64,000 nt of DNA from UBA6019 sp035535055 (GCA_035535055.1 DATLQT010000044.1:78091-142090); one strand, 5' to 3'. Shown: positions 32,032-41,065, numbered from the stretch's first letter. Translations and numbers: made by a program. The notes: generated from the sequence alone by a model not told the origin.

Positions 32032-34161
32032 CTAACCGACCGGCGCCGCGGGCTCTGGCGGCAGCGTCTGCTCCCCGGTTGCGGTCGGGCCTCCGGTCTC
32101 CATCGCCAGCGTCGCCCCGGCGCCGATCATCGTCTGCTGGTGGTAGACACCGACCTCGGAGTAGGTCTCCAGGCCGGGGACGGTCGCCCACGGCTGGCCC
32201 GGCGCCTCCCGGATGGCGGTGACGCGGTAGATGGTGAACTTCTCGGCGCTCTTGCCCTTGAGCTGGAGGCCGGGGACCATGTCGACCGCGACGTAGTCCT
32301 TGCAGTCCTCGTAGGTCTTCTGGCCGATCAGGATCTGGGTTGGCCCGGCGGCGCCGCAGAAGCGGGCGGCGGTGTTGACGGTGTCGCCGATGGCCGTGTA
32401 GGCGCGGCGCAGGCGCGAGCCCATGATGCCGATAGAGGCGGGTCCCGTGTTGACGCCGATCCCGTACTGGATCTGGGGCAGCCCCTCGGCCGCCAGGGTG
32501 GCCTGGATCTCGGGCATCTTGGTGATCATGTCCCAGGCGCAGCGCACCGCGAGCAGCGCATGGTCGGCCTGCGCGTGGGGCGCGTTCCAAAACGCCATGA
32601 TCTCGTCGCCGACGTACTTGTCGAGCGTCCCGTCCCACTTGAAGACGATCTTGGTCAGCTCCTCCAGGTAGAGGTCGATGACGCGCAGCACGTCCTGGGG
32701 CTCCATCGACTCGGACATGTGGGTGAAGCCGCGGATGTCGACGAAGAGAAGGCTCAGCTCGCGCCGCTCACCGCCGACCTGGATGTCCTCGACCGATCGC
32801 GCCTTGGCCATGTTGTCCACCAGCTCCGGCTTCAGGTACTGGCCGAACAGGCTCTTGACCTTGCGCTTCTCGCGCTCCTCGTAGAGGAAGCGGTAGGCCA
32901 TCTGCGACGCGTAGGTGAACCCGATCGTCAGCCAGGTGTGGAACATGTCCGGCACCAGCTGGAGGATCGTGAAGAGCAGCGCCCAGGCCCCGGTGTAAGC
33001 CGCGGCCACGATGACGGTGGCGCCGAGTCCCCAGACGGCCGAGAGTCGTGGAAGCACGAGCCCGAGCAGGATTCCGATCGCCAGCAGGGTTAGCAGCACG
33101 GCGGCCGGCGACTCGGGCTGGATGAACTTCGACTGGCTCGGCGAATTGAGGGTCTGGATCATGTTGGCGTGGATCTCGATCCCGAACATGGTCTGGCTGC
33201 GATGAGAGTTCAGGGCGGGGACCTGCTGCTCGTCATGAATGCCGGTGGCGTCGTAGATGCCGATCAGCACGATCTTGTTGTTGACCTTTGAGCGGTCGAA
33301 GTTGTTGTTGTAGACGTCGCTGAAGCTCAAATACTGGCCGTGGTCGGCAAGGTTCCCGGGGCCGCCGCTGTAGAAGATCGTTGCCTCGCCGTACTGGTCC
33401 ACGGGCAGTGGCTTCGGCCAGGCCTGCCCGAAGACCGCGCCCTGCGCCGAGTACTGGAGAGGCACGCTGGAGGCCTGGTTTTGGAGCAGGAACTGGCGGT
33501 AGGCGACAAAGCTCAGGGGGTTGATGATTCCCGGCCGGCAGTTTCCCTGCGGGTCGGTGGTGAGGCAGGGCACCTGCTCGAACATCGGCATCCTGCGCAC
33601 GATGTGGTCGTCGTCCTGAACGACCGCGGTGCCGCCGAGTTCGGCAACCGCGTTGCAACCCGGTTTCGCGTTCGGGTCGCCGCAGATGAACTTGTCCAGG
33701 GGCCGGTTGGTCGAGCCCTGGTTGGTGTAGACCACGTCGTGGTTCGTCCCGAAGCCCAGGTCGGTCTGCCCGTAGGCGAGGATGACCGGCCCATCCTTGC
33801 CAATGGCCGTCGCAAGGGCGTTGTCCTGGCTCAGTACGCTGGGCTCGCTGAACTGGACGTCCAACGCGGTCACCGCGGCGCCTGCCTGGTGGAGGTTGTC
33901 GAGAACGGTCGCGTAGCGATCGCGGCTGAAGGGGAAGCGACCGACGGCGGCGATGCTCTTGTCGTCGATGCCCACGATCACGACGTTGGGGTCGGGCGGG
34001 TCGGCGCGCGGGAAGAAGGCGTCTTCGGGATGGATGGGGAACAGGTTCACGGCGTAGGTGCCGTAGATGGCGAGAGCGACCGCGGCTCCGAGCAGCACCC
34101 CGACTACGGTGCGGTAGGTGTACCAGTGGGTCAGGTAGTAAAGGGGGCTCTTCGCTGGCAA
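32032..34161 (-). CDS. adenylate cyclase with CHASE2 sensor domain
   Basis: 709 residues. One N-terminal TM helix, a large extracytoplasmic CHASE2 domain (about 40-340, with VVIVGIDDKSIAAVGRFPFSRD), about three TM helices, then a class III cyclase domain (about 470-640). The metal aspartates are in LLFVDIRGFT and KYVGDEIMAF; IGDTVNTAARF carries the transition-state Asn and Arg. The Lys/Asp pair points to ATP, so cAMP is the expected product. TTG 34161 follows TAGAAT by 10 nt. Confidence 0.9.
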   Translation of the reverse strand: MPAKSPLYYLTHWYTYRTVVGVLLGAAVALAIYGTYAVNLFPIHPEDAFFPRADPPDPNVVIVGIDDKSIAAVGRFPFSRDRYATVLDNLHQAGAAVTALDVQFSEPSVLSQDNALATAIGKDGPVILAYGQTDLGFGTNHDVVYTNQGSTNRPLDKFICGDPNAKPGCNAVAELGGTAVVQDDDHIVRRMPMFEQVPCLTTDPQGNCRPGIINPLSFVAYRQFLLQNQASSVPLQYSAQGAVFGQAWPKPLPVDQYGEATIFYSGGPGNLADHGQYLSFSDVYNNNFDRSKVNNKIVLIGIYDATGIHDEQQVPALNSHRSQTMFGIEIHANMIQTLNSPSQSKFIQPESPAAVLLTLLAIGILLGLVLPRLSAVWGLGATVIVAAAYTGAWALLFTILQLVPDMFHTWLTIGFTYASQMAYRFLYEEREKRKVKSLFGQYLKPELVDNMAKARSVEDIQVGGERRELSLLFVDIRGFTHMSESMEPQDVLRVIDLYLEELTKIVFKWDGTLDKYVGDEIMAFWNAPHAQADHALLAVRCAWDMITKMPEIQATLAAEGLPQIQYGIGVNTGPASIGIMGSRLRRAYTAIGDTVNTAARFCGAAGPTQILIGQKTYEDCKDYVAVDMVPGLQLKGKSAEKFTIYRVTAIREAPGQPWATVPGLETYSEVGVYHQQTMIGAGATLAMETGGPTATGEQTLPPEPAAPVG

Positions 34162-34171
34162 GTCGGCGCGG

Positions 34172-34177
34172 ATTCTA
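34172..34177 (-). promoter_or_regulatory. -10 box of the cyclase gene
   Basis: TAGAAT on the minus strand, 10 nt before TTG 34161. Confidence 0.5.
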
Positions 34178-34252
34178 CCGCCGCCTAGCGGGTTGTGGTG
34201 GGTGAGGCTTGGCTGCCGATAAGGACTCGCACCGCTCGGTTTCAGGTCGTGG

Positions 34253-35083
34253 CTAGACGGCGATGAGCGCGATGCCGGCCACGATCGCGACGGCGCCCAC
34301 CAGGCGGAGCGCCGCCCCCTCCCGTTCCTCCAGGCGCCAGATGCCCCAGGCCGTGACGAGGACGATCGCCGACTCGCGCAGGGGAGCCACGATCGCCACC
34401 GGGGCCATCGTCAGCGCGAACAGAACCAGCCCGTAGGCGACCGCCATCATCAGCCCGATGGCGATCGAAACCGGCCAGTTCTCGCCGTGCCCGCGTCGCA
34501 GTGGCACCCCGCGCGTCCATGCGGCCAGCAGCAGGGCGATCAGGGTCCAGAGCAGGCCGCCGTAGAGCCAGGGAGAGCCGAGGTTGATCCCGACCCGGTC
34601 GAGGGTGGTGTAGGTGCCGATGAAGACCCCGGTGATCACTGCCGGGACCACGGCCGCGTTCATCCGCGGCTTGCGCACCAGCCAGATGCCCGCCAGCAGC
34701 GCCAGCACCCCGGCCATCTCCAGCCAGCTGAGGCGCTCGCGGAGGAGCAGCAGGCCCGCGGCGACGGCGACCAAGGGGCCGGTGCCGCGGGCGACCGGGT
34801 AGACCACCGAGAGGTCACCTACGCGGTAGGCGCGGCTCAGGAACAGGAAGTAGGCGAGCTCGGCCAGGCTGGAGAGGAGGAGGACCAGCCAGCCCGCGGG
34901 CGGCAGGGCCCGATGGCCCGTCAGCAGCCATGCCACCAGCGCGAGGGGCGCCACCACGACCGCCGACGCGGCCAGCGAACGGGTGGCGGTCGGCAGAGGA
35001 TCTCCGGATGTCTTGAGGAGGAGGTTCCAGCCGGCGTGGAGACCGGCCGCCGCCAGGGCCAGGACGACGACCAGTGCCGTCAA
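34253..35083 (-). CDS. EamA/DMT-family transporter
   Basis: 276 residues with about ten TM helices in two EamA halves (LVVVLALAAAGLHAGWNLLLK; later NVGS-like second half with LFALTMAPVAIVAPLRESA). These permeases move small metabolites; the substrate is unknown. TTG 35083 overlaps the stop of the upstream SDR gene (TTGA), so the two are translationally coupled. Confidence 0.78.
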   Translation of the reverse strand: MTALVVVLALAAAGLHAGWNLLLKTSGDPLPTATRSLAASAVVVAPLALVAWLLTGHRALPPAGWLVLLLSSLAELAYFLFLSRAYRVGDLSVVYPVARGTGPLVAVAAGLLLLRERLSWLEMAGVLALLAGIWLVRKPRMNAAVVPAVITGVFIGTYTTLDRVGINLGSPWLYGGLLWTLIALLLAAWTRGVPLRRGHGENWPVSIAIGLMMAVAYGLVLFALTMAPVAIVAPLRESAIVLVTAWGIWRLEEREGAALRLVGAVAIVAGIALIAV

Positions 35084-35865
35084 TCGGAGGCGCCGGTGTC
35101 GGCCTTTCGCCGAAGCTCCCCGACGGCGTGGTCGATCAGCCCGCCCAGAAACGGCTCCGCGAAGTGGGCGACCCGGAAGGGAAAGACCATCGCGTCCCGC
35201 CGCGGAAAGCGGGCCGTCCGGACGATCAGGTTGGCGACCCAGGCCGCCGGGTAGACGGGGCCCACCTCGCGCCCTCCGCTGACCGAGAAGAACTCGCTCC
35301 GGGTGACGGCCGGGTAGACCGCGCAGACCTTGACCCCGGTGCCGCTCAACTCGCCGCGAAGAGCGTGCGAGAGCCCGGTCACCGCGTGCTTGGTGGCCGA
35401 GTAGAGAGCCGAGTAGGGAGTGGCTCGCACGCCCGCGATCGAGGAGACGTTGATGATCACGCCCGCCTGCTGGGCGACCATGGCTTCCAACGCCGCCTGG
35501 ATTGTCCAGACCACCCCGAGGATGTTGACCTCGACCAGCGCCTCCGCCTTTTCCTCGGGCATTTTCGACAGCGGGCCGGCCCAGCCCAGGCCCGCGTTGT
35601 TGACCAGGATGTCGACCCGGTCGAAGTCCCGCAGGGCCGAGGCGACGAAGGAGCGCGCCTGCGTCCGCCGGGAGACGTCGACCTGCTTGGTGGTCACCCG
35701 TGGCGACCCCGCGGCCCGGCAGCGCTGGGCGACGGCCTGCAGCCGCTCCAGCCGGCGGGCGCAGAGCGCGAGCCGAGCGCCCTTGGCCGCGAAGGCGAGC
35801 GCCGTCGCCTCACCGATCCCGCTCGAGGCGCCGGTGATGAGGACGACGCTGTTCTTGAGCCGCAT
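35080..35865 (-). CDS. short-chain dehydrogenase/reductase
   Basis: 261 residues, classical SDR. The cofactor loop is TGASSGIGEAT, followed by ILVNNAG, the catalytic serine in INVSSIAG, and Tyr/Lys in YSATKHA. CARR after the second strand hints at NADP. The substrate is unknown. A TACTCT box lies 10 nt before ATG 35865. Confidence 0.87.
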   Translation of the reverse strand: MRLKNSVVLITGASSGIGEATALAFAAKGARLALCARRLERLQAVAQRCRAAGSPRVTTKQVDVSRRTQARSFVASALRDFDRVDILVNNAGLGWAGPLSKMPEEKAEALVEVNILGVVWTIQAALEAMVAQQAGVIINVSSIAGVRATPYSALYSATKHAVTGLSHALRGELSGTGVKVCAVYPAVTRSEFFSVSGGREVGPVYPAAWVANLIVRTARFPRRDAMVFPFRVAHFAEPFLGGLIDHAVGELRRKADTGASD

Positions 35866-35870
35866 CGGCC

Positions 35871-35910
35871 CAAAAAGAGTAGAGGCCGGGCCTCGCGGCC
35901 TGGCCCCTCC
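35871..35910 (-). terminator. intrinsic terminator of the upstream membrane-protein gene
   Basis: On the minus strand a GC-rich hairpin with GCGA loop is followed by CTCTACTCTTTTT. It ends transcription from the gene at 35932-36399, and its U-run overlaps the SDR promoter region. Confidence 0.6.
35876..35881 (-). promoter_or_regulatory. -10 box of the SDR gene
   Basis: TACTCT on the minus strand, 10 nt before ATG 35865. Confidence 0.45.
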
Positions 35911-35931
35911 TCAGGGAAAAGGCGTGTTTGT

Positions 35932-36399
35932 CTAGCCGGCGATCTCCGGCCGGCCCCTCTCCTCCACGGCACTGTCGGCACCCCCGCGGCTCAGAAGGTC
36001 CCTCGCGAGGTCCAGGTAGGACTGGAGGGCGCGCCGCATCTCCTCGGTGGTGGACTCGGCCTTGAGGCCCAGGCCGACCTTGTACCGGTCGGCGTGGCCG
36101 TTATCGACCGACGCCATGTCGCTCAGCCGCTCGCCATCGGTCATCCGGGTCGGATAGCCCATCCGCATGGTCATGTCGTCAACCAGCTGCTTGGCCCCGG
36201 CGACCGCCTCTCGCGGATGGTCGACGAACATCGCCTGCAGTTCGGTCATCCGCGCCTGGTAGGCGCCGACGTAGCTGGCCGGCAGACCCCGAACCTCGAA
36301 GGCGGGCCGGGAGCGCCGGGAGCTGATGCCACGGACAATGATTGCGACCAGGAGGATGACCGCGATCGCTATCACGATCATCCATAGAATCCCGTTCAT
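35932..36399 (-). CDS. membrane-anchored protein of unknown function
   Basis: 155 residues: one N-terminal TM helix (about 4-24), RSRRSRP-like basic stop, then a helical soluble domain (YVGAYQARMTELQAMFVDHPREAVAGAKQLVDD...). It resembles small actinobacterial anchored proteins but I assign no family. It has a clear ribosome site GGGAGGT (36411-36417) before ATG 36399, a palindromic site further upstream and its own terminator, so it is probably well expressed and regulated. Confidence 0.65.
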   Translation of the reverse strand: MNGILWMIVIAIAVILLVAIIVRGISSRRSRPAFEVRGLPASYVGAYQARMTELQAMFVDHPREAVAGAKQLVDDMTMRMGYPTRMTDGERLSDMASVDNGHADRYKVGLGLKAESTTEEMRRALQSYLDLARDLLSRGGADSAVEERGRPEIAG

Positions 36400-36447
36400 A
36401 GGCTTTCGTTACCTCCCAAATCCCCCTGTCGTGAGGGAAAGAAATCT

Positions 36448-36468
36448 TATAGAGACTGTATCACTATA
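36448..36468. promoter_or_regulatory. 21-bp near-perfect palindrome, candidate operator/promoter
   Basis: TATAGAGA-CTGTA-TCACTATA: 8-bp arms match at seven positions around a 5-nt spacer, in an AT-rich patch between two divergent genes. On the minus strand it also contains TATAAG, a possible -10 for the gene at 36399. It looks like a dimeric repressor site. Confidence 0.5.
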
Positions 36469-36519
36469 GCGGCAGTCGCGGGCACCGGCAACCCTCCTCT
36501 CGCGGCCGCTCCACCCGGC

Positions 36520-36525
36520 TAGAAT
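36520..36525 (+). promoter_or_regulatory. -10 box of the alcohol dehydrogenase gene
   Basis: TAGAAT 9 nt before ATG 36535, with no ribosome site. Confidence 0.5.
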
Positions 36526-36534
36526 TCGGCTGCC

Positions 36535-37572
36535 ATGCGCGCACTGACATTCCAGGGAGCCGGAACCGTCCGCCTCGACGAACTCCCCAAGCCGTCGGTG
36601 CAGGGCCCGGACGACGCCCTGGTCAGGGTCACGACCGGGGCGATCTGCGGTTCCGACCTCCACCTCTACCACGAGCGCGTGCCCATCCAGGCCGGGGCCG
36701 TCCTCGGCCACGAATTCGTGGGCGTGGTCGAAGAAGTCGGCGCCCACGTCAGCCGGGTCAAGCCCGGCGACCGGGTCGTCGCCTGCTTCTTCACCTTCTG
36801 CGGACATTGCTTCTATTGCCGGCGGGGCTGGTTCTCCCAGTGCGACAACAAAGGGGTCTTCGGCTACGGCGAGCACTTCGGCAACCTCGGAGGAGGCCAG
36901 GCCGAATACTGCGTGGCGCCCTTCGCCGACCACACCCTGGAGCCGATCCCGGACGCGGTCGCCGACGAGCAGGCCCTCTTCGTCGGCGACATCCTGGCCA
37001 CGGGCTTCTTCGGCGCCGAGCGAGCGGGTATCCAGCCGGGCGACTCGGTGGCCGTCATCGGCTGCGGCCCGGTCGGCCTGATGGCGATCATGTCGGCTCG
37101 GCTGATGGGCGCGGCCAGGATCCTGGCGGTGGACATGGTGCCGGCCCGGCTGGAGATGGCGGCAAGACTGGGAGCCGTGCCCATCGACGGCCGCGAGGTG
37201 CATGCCTCGCAGGCGGTCAAAGAGGAGACCGGCGGCGAGGGCGCCGACCGCGCCATCGAGGCGGTGGGGCTGTCCGCCAGCATCGAGACCGCCATCCATT
37301 CCGTTCGCCGGGGCGGCACGGTATCGGTCGTCGGAGTGCCGGACACCACCGCGGGCAGCTTTCCCTTCATGAAGATGTGGTGGGACGACCTGACCTTCAC
37401 CGGAGGCGTCTGCAACGTTCCCGCCTACATGCGCCAGCTGCTCGACCTGATCGCGGCGGGAAGGCTCGACCCGGCCCAGATCGTCAGCCACCGGATGAAG
37501 CTCGACGAGGGCGTCCGGGCCTACGAGATGTTCGACCGCCGCGAGGCGACCAAGATCCTCCTCACTCCCTAG
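36535..37572 (+). CDS. zinc-dependent alcohol dehydrogenase
   Basis: 345 residues, medium-chain dehydrogenase. The catalytic zinc site is CGSDLH and GHEFVG; the structural zinc loop is complete (CGHCFYCRRGWFSQC); the NAD(P) loop is VIGCGPVGLMA with an acidic residue at the end of the next strand (AVDMV), favouring NAD. The substrate may be a secondary alcohol, polyol or formaldehyde-type adduct; this cannot be decided. It has its own promoter and shares an upstream region with a membrane-protein gene. Confidence 0.86.
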   Translation: MRALTFQGAGTVRLDELPKPSVQGPDDALVRVTTGAICGSDLHLYHERVPIQAGAVLGHEFVGVVEEVGAHVSRVKPGDRVVACFFTFCGHCFYCRRGWFSQCDNKGVFGYGEHFGNLGGGQAEYCVAPFADHTLEPIPDAVADEQALFVGDILATGFFGAERAGIQPGDSVAVIGCGPVGLMAIMSARLMGAARILAVDMVPARLEMAARLGAVPIDGREVHASQAVKEETGGEGADRAIEAVGLSASIETAIHSVRRGGTVSVVGVPDTTAGSFPFMKMWWDDLTFTGGVCNVPAYMRQLLDLIAAGRLDPAQIVSHRMKLDEGVRAYEMFDRREATKILLTP

Positions 37573-37590
37573 GCGGGTCGTCGCCGGCCG

Positions 37591-38211
37591 TCAGCTGCGG
37601 CGGTGAAGCCGGCTCTCGATGTCGCCGCTGTACTCGAAACGAAGGTCGCCGATACGCACTCGCACCCGTCCGTCGGCAAGCTGTTCGACGCCGCTGGGCC
37701 CGGCGAACTCCGCCTCGGCTATGTCCCAGCCGCCACCTTCGCGCTTGGTCAGCTTCACCACCACGCCGCCGGGGCTCCGGTAGCGGTCGGCGCCGAGATC
37801 CTCGAAGGAACTGAGGTCGAGGCCCATCGGCTGGGGGCGCCGGGCCCCGGCCGGCTCGGATGGTGCCGGGCGGGCCTCCCGCTCGGCCGGCCCCTCAGTG
37901 CTGATGACCCGCAGCCGCGGCGGCTTTGCGGACGCCGCGCGCTCGTCGGCACGGGCGTCCTCGGGCCGCTTCGGGGCGTTGGAGAGCGAGAGCTCCAGCA
38001 GGCGGGCGCCGAGGTCGGAACCGAACATCGCGTTGGAGAGGCGCGACGGGTCCTCCCGCCGCCGCAGGCAGGTGGTGCAGCTGGGGTCGAGGTCGGTCAG
38101 CTCGTACTCGGAGGGCTCGAACCGCCGTTCACAGAGGGTTTCGACGGGGCGTGTCGGATCGGCAAGGACCGTGAGGTGTACGACACCCCGGCCCTTGCGG
38201 ACCCGGTACAG
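37591..38211 (-). CDS. HCCC zinc-binding protein, probable CTG start
   Basis: About 206 residues. Near the N-terminus VVHLTV, TLCERRF and CTTCLRR give a His-Cys-Cys-Cys pattern like small actinobacterial/phage zinc proteins. A Pro/Arg linker follows, then a C-terminal beta domain (GVVVKLTKREGGGWDIAEAEF). The ATG at 38028 would remove the zinc module. In this frame no ATG, GTG or TTG exists between the stops at 38245-38250 and that ATG, so CTG 38211 is proposed. It lies just downstream of a metallopeptidase gene on the same strand. Confidence 0.6.
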   Translation of the reverse strand: MYRVRKGRGVVHLTVLADPTRPVETLCERRFEPSEYELTDLDPSCTTCLRRREDPSRLSNAMFGSDLGARLLELSLSNAPKRPEDARADERAASAKPPRLRVISTEGPAEREARPAPSEPAGARRPQPMGLDLSSFEDLGADRYRSPGGVVVKLTKREGGGWDIAEAEFAGPSGVEQLADGRVRVRIGDLRFEYSGDIESRLHRRS

Positions 38212-38225
38212 CTCGAGGTCGGGTG

Positions 38226-38804
38226 TTATGGCCTCAGGTCTTCCTCATCACTGGAGCCGAACTCGCCGGCCGACTCGCCCTCGCCCAGGCCGTGGTCGAT
38301 CGCCATCAGGTAGCCCCGCGCACGCTCGGTCAAGGGGTAGCGCATGACGAGCTCCCAGAACGCCGGGCCGTGGTCGGCGTGCTCGAGGTGGGCGAGCTCG
38401 TGGACCAGGAGGTAGTCCAGCACCCAGGGCGGCAGCTTGGCCGCGCGGTGCGAGACCCGGATCACGCCCGCCGTGTAAGTGCAGCTGCCCCAGCGCCGAC
38501 CCTGCTCGGCAAAGGCGACCGAGTTCCAGCGCAGCCGGCCGCCGAAGATTCGCCGGTTGAGGCCCTGGGCGCGCTCTTGGAGGCGATCGTCGCTGGGCTG
38601 GGCGCGCTGCAGCTGGCGCTCGATCCGGCCCCGCATGATCTCCGTCCACCTCTGCCGTTCGCGCTCGGGCATCGATTCCGGCACCAGGATCTCGAGCACG
38701 CCGGAGCGCAGCCGCGCCTGGACCGTGCGCCGGCGACGCCGGGAGCCGATGACACGTACGGGGGGCTGCCAGGGACCGCTCAGGTCCTGCTCTTGGATCG
38801 CCAT
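38226..38804 (-). CDS. YgjP-like (DUF45) zinc metallopeptidase
   Basis: 192 residues. The zinc motif HELAHLEHADHGPAFW (HExxH plus downstream His) and the preceding WGSCTYTAGVIRVSHR and LPPWVLDYLLV are characteristic of YgjP/WLM-like predicted proteases. The target is unknown; family members often accompany restriction or repair genes, which is not the case here. An AGGAG motif lies about 12 nt before the ATG. Confidence 0.83.
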   Translation of the reverse strand: MAIQEQDLSGPWQPPVRVIGSRRRRRTVQARLRSGVLEILVPESMPERERQRWTEIMRGRIERQLQRAQPSDDRLQERAQGLNRRIFGGRLRWNSVAFAEQGRRWGSCTYTAGVIRVSHRAAKLPPWVLDYLLVHELAHLEHADHGPAFWELVMRYPLTERARGYLMAIDHGLGEGESAGEFGSSDEEDLRP

Positions 38805-38891
38805 CTGGGAGATGCTCCTGCGTGGGGTGGGACGAAGACTTCCCGGTGAGTCTAATCACGGTCGGGGAGGCGACCAACAGCCGCTGTTAAG

Positions 38892-38919
38892 TTAAGACGC
38901 CTCCTGCGGGTGCTATATA
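38892..38919 (+). promoter_or_regulatory. promoter of the GH15 gene
   Basis: TTAAGA and TATATA separated by 16 nt, the latter 15 nt before ATG 38935. One of the few places where a -35-like element is also visible. Confidence 0.5.
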
Positions 38920-38934
38920 TTCGCGCCACCCCAA

Positions 38935-40944
38935 ATGCCGCGCAGCTTCGTGATCGGCAACGGCAACGTCCTGGTCGGCTACGACGCCAACTACGACGTC
39001 CGCGATCTCTTCTTTCCCTATGTCGGGATGGAGAACCAGACAGTCGGCAACGTCTGCCGAACCGGCTTTTGGATCGACGGCAAGTTCGCCTGGGTCGGTG
39101 ACGGAGGCTGGGAGCGGGAGATCGGCTACTGGGGCGACACCCTGGTCGGCGACGTCACCCTGAAGCACGTAGCGCTGGGCCTGACCGTCCACTTCGAGGA
39201 CTACGTCGACATGGTTCGCGACTACTTCATTCGCAACCTCAGGATCAGCCTCGACCGACCGGCGGAGCAGGTCCGGGTCTTCTTCCACCACGACTGGTGG
39301 ATGCGCGAGCAGGACCTCGGTTGCACGGTGTTCTACGAGCCCGACCACCGCGCCGTGATCGCCTACAAGGGCGACCGCTGGGCGCTGGCGGGCGGGATCA
39401 GCGGCAAGGACTACGGGATCTCGTCTTGGGCCACCGGCAAGAAGGGCGACAACCTGGCCGGCACCTGGGTCGACGCCGAGGACGGCATCCTCGGCCGGAA
39501 CCCGATCGACCAGGGCTCGGTCGACTCGACGATCGCCTTCGACCTCGGGGCCATGGCGGCCGGGGAGGAGCGCCGGCTCACCCACTGGCTGACCTTCGGC
39601 AAGTCCTTCCAGGAGGTCACCACCTACGGGCAGGACCTCATCGTCAGCAAGGGCCAGCACTCCTACCTGGTGCGCACCCGAACCTACTGGGATCGCTGGT
39701 CGGACAAGGAGCACCGGCACATCGAGGAGGCGCTCGGCCACGACGTCCGGCACCTCTTCCGGCGCAGCGTGCTGACCGTTCGGACTCAGGTCGACAATCG
39801 CGGCGGCATCGTCGCCGCCAACGACTACGACATCACCAAGTTCGCGCGTGACACCTACTCCTACGTCTGGCCGCGCGACGGGGCGCTGGTCGCCAACGCC
39901 CTCGACCGCGCCGGGCACGAGGACGTCACCAGGAGCTTCTTCCTCTTCTGCGAACGAGCGCTCCGGCCGGAGGGCTACTTCGCTCACAAGTACGCGCCCG
40001 ACGGCCAGCCGGGATCCTCCTGGCACCCCTGGGTGGACGCTGCAGGGAAGCGGGTGCTGCCCATCCAGGAGGACGAGACGGGACTCGTGCTCTGGTCGCT
40101 CTGGCAGCACTACCAGGTCCACCGCAACCTCGACTTCGCGATGCAGCTCTATTCGACGCTGGTGGTGCCGGCCGCCGAGTGGATGGCATCGTACGTCGAT
40201 CCCCGCAACGGGCTGATCAAGCCCTCCTGGGATCTCTGGGAGGAGCGCTGGGGCGTGCATGCGTTCTCGATCGGCGCGGTCTGGGCGGGGCTCCGGGCCG
40301 CCGCCAGCTTCGCCGAGCTCTACGGCGACGAGAAGGCGTTCGAGAAGTTCACCCAGGCGGCCGAAGAGCTCCGGCACGCCACCGACGACTGGCTCTGGCG
40401 CCCGGAGATGGATCGCTTCGTCCGCCGGCTCACCGTCGCGCCCGATGGCGGCATGGTCGCCGACAACGTCCTCGATTCGGCCATCTACGGCCTCTGGCGG
40501 TTCGGCATGTACGAGCCCGACGACCCCAGGATCGTCAAGACCATGACCGCGATCAAAGAGCAGCTCTCCAACCGCGCGGAGTGCGGCGGCCAGGCGCGCT
40601 ACACCAACGACTACTACTTCCAGGTCGAGCGAGACGTGACGAAGACGCCGGGCAATCCCTGGTTCATCTGCACCCTCTGGCTCGCGCAGTGGTACATCGC
40701 CGGGGCAACGCAGATCGAGGAGCTGAAAGTCGCCCGCGACATCATCGATTGGGTCGTCGCACACAAGACCGAGGCGGGGATGCTCTCCGAGCAGGTGGAC
40801 CCCCACAGCGGTGCGCCGCTGTCCGTGGCGCCTCTCACCTGGTCACACGCGGAGTTCTTGGTGACCGTCGACGACTACGTCAAAAAGGTCGAAGTGCTCC
40901 GCCGGAGCCGAGGCCTCGCGAAGACGGCCGCAGCGACGCACTGA
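38935..40944 (+). CDS. GH15 glucoamylase/trehalase-type glycoside hydrolase
   Basis: 669 residues. A beta-sandwich N-terminal domain (to about 270) is followed by the (alpha/alpha)6 barrel with RDTYSYVWPRDGA. The likely general acid lies in PSWDLWEERWGVH and the general base in GMLSEQVDPHSG, then PLTWSHAEF. It releases glucose from alpha-glucans or splits trehalose; subfamily specificity is not clear. There is no signal peptide, so it is probably cytosolic glycogen or trehalose use, together with the GH57 enzyme. Confidence 0.88.
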   Translation: MPRSFVIGNGNVLVGYDANYDVRDLFFPYVGMENQTVGNVCRTGFWIDGKFAWVGDGGWEREIGYWGDTLVGDVTLKHVALGLTVHFEDYVDMVRDYFIRNLRISLDRPAEQVRVFFHHDWWMREQDLGCTVFYEPDHRAVIAYKGDRWALAGGISGKDYGISSWATGKKGDNLAGTWVDAEDGILGRNPIDQGSVDSTIAFDLGAMAAGEERRLTHWLTFGKSFQEVTTYGQDLIVSKGQHSYLVRTRTYWDRWSDKEHRHIEEALGHDVRHLFRRSVLTVRTQVDNRGGIVAANDYDITKFARDTYSYVWPRDGALVANALDRAGHEDVTRSFFLFCERALRPEGYFAHKYAPDGQPGSSWHPWVDAAGKRVLPIQEDETGLVLWSLWQHYQVHRNLDFAMQLYSTLVVPAAEWMASYVDPRNGLIKPSWDLWEERWGVHAFSIGAVWAGLRAAASFAELYGDEKAFEKFTQAAEELRHATDDWLWRPEMDRFVRRLTVAPDGGMVADNVLDSAIYGLWRFGMYEPDDPRIVKTMTAIKEQLSNRAECGGQARYTNDYYFQVERDVTKTPGNPWFICTLWLAQWYIAGATQIEELKVARDIIDWVVAHKTEAGMLSEQVDPHSGAPLSVAPLTWSHAEFLVTVDDYVKKVEVLRRSRGLAKTAAATH

Positions 40945-40951
40945 AAGGTGC

Positions 40952-41045
40952 AAGAGGGGCAGGCCCCCTCTTCCAGAACTCCCCCTCTCGGCGCGGGGCC
41001 AAGTGTCGATTCTGAACAACTCAAACTCGGCCGGGATGAACCCGG
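40952..41045 (-). repeat. structured intergenic element, copy B (~94 nt)
   Basis: The second copy of the element at 15769-15860, on the minus strand, between the convergent GH15 and carboxylase genes. It has the 17-nt hairpin block (41029-41045), TGAGTTGTT (41015-41023), GCGCCGAGAGGGG (40982-40994) and a perfect terminal hairpin AAGAGGGG/CCCCTCTT (40952-40972). The terminal hairpin could also terminate GH15 transcription. Confidence 0.65.
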
Positions 41046-41065
41046 TCTACGCAGGGCGCACCTAA

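Noticed and set aside
38887..40806. 639-residue frame antisense to the GH15 gene
   Set aside because: Asp/Val/Gly-rich shadow frame typical of high-GC antisense; the plus strand encodes a clear glycoside hydrolase.
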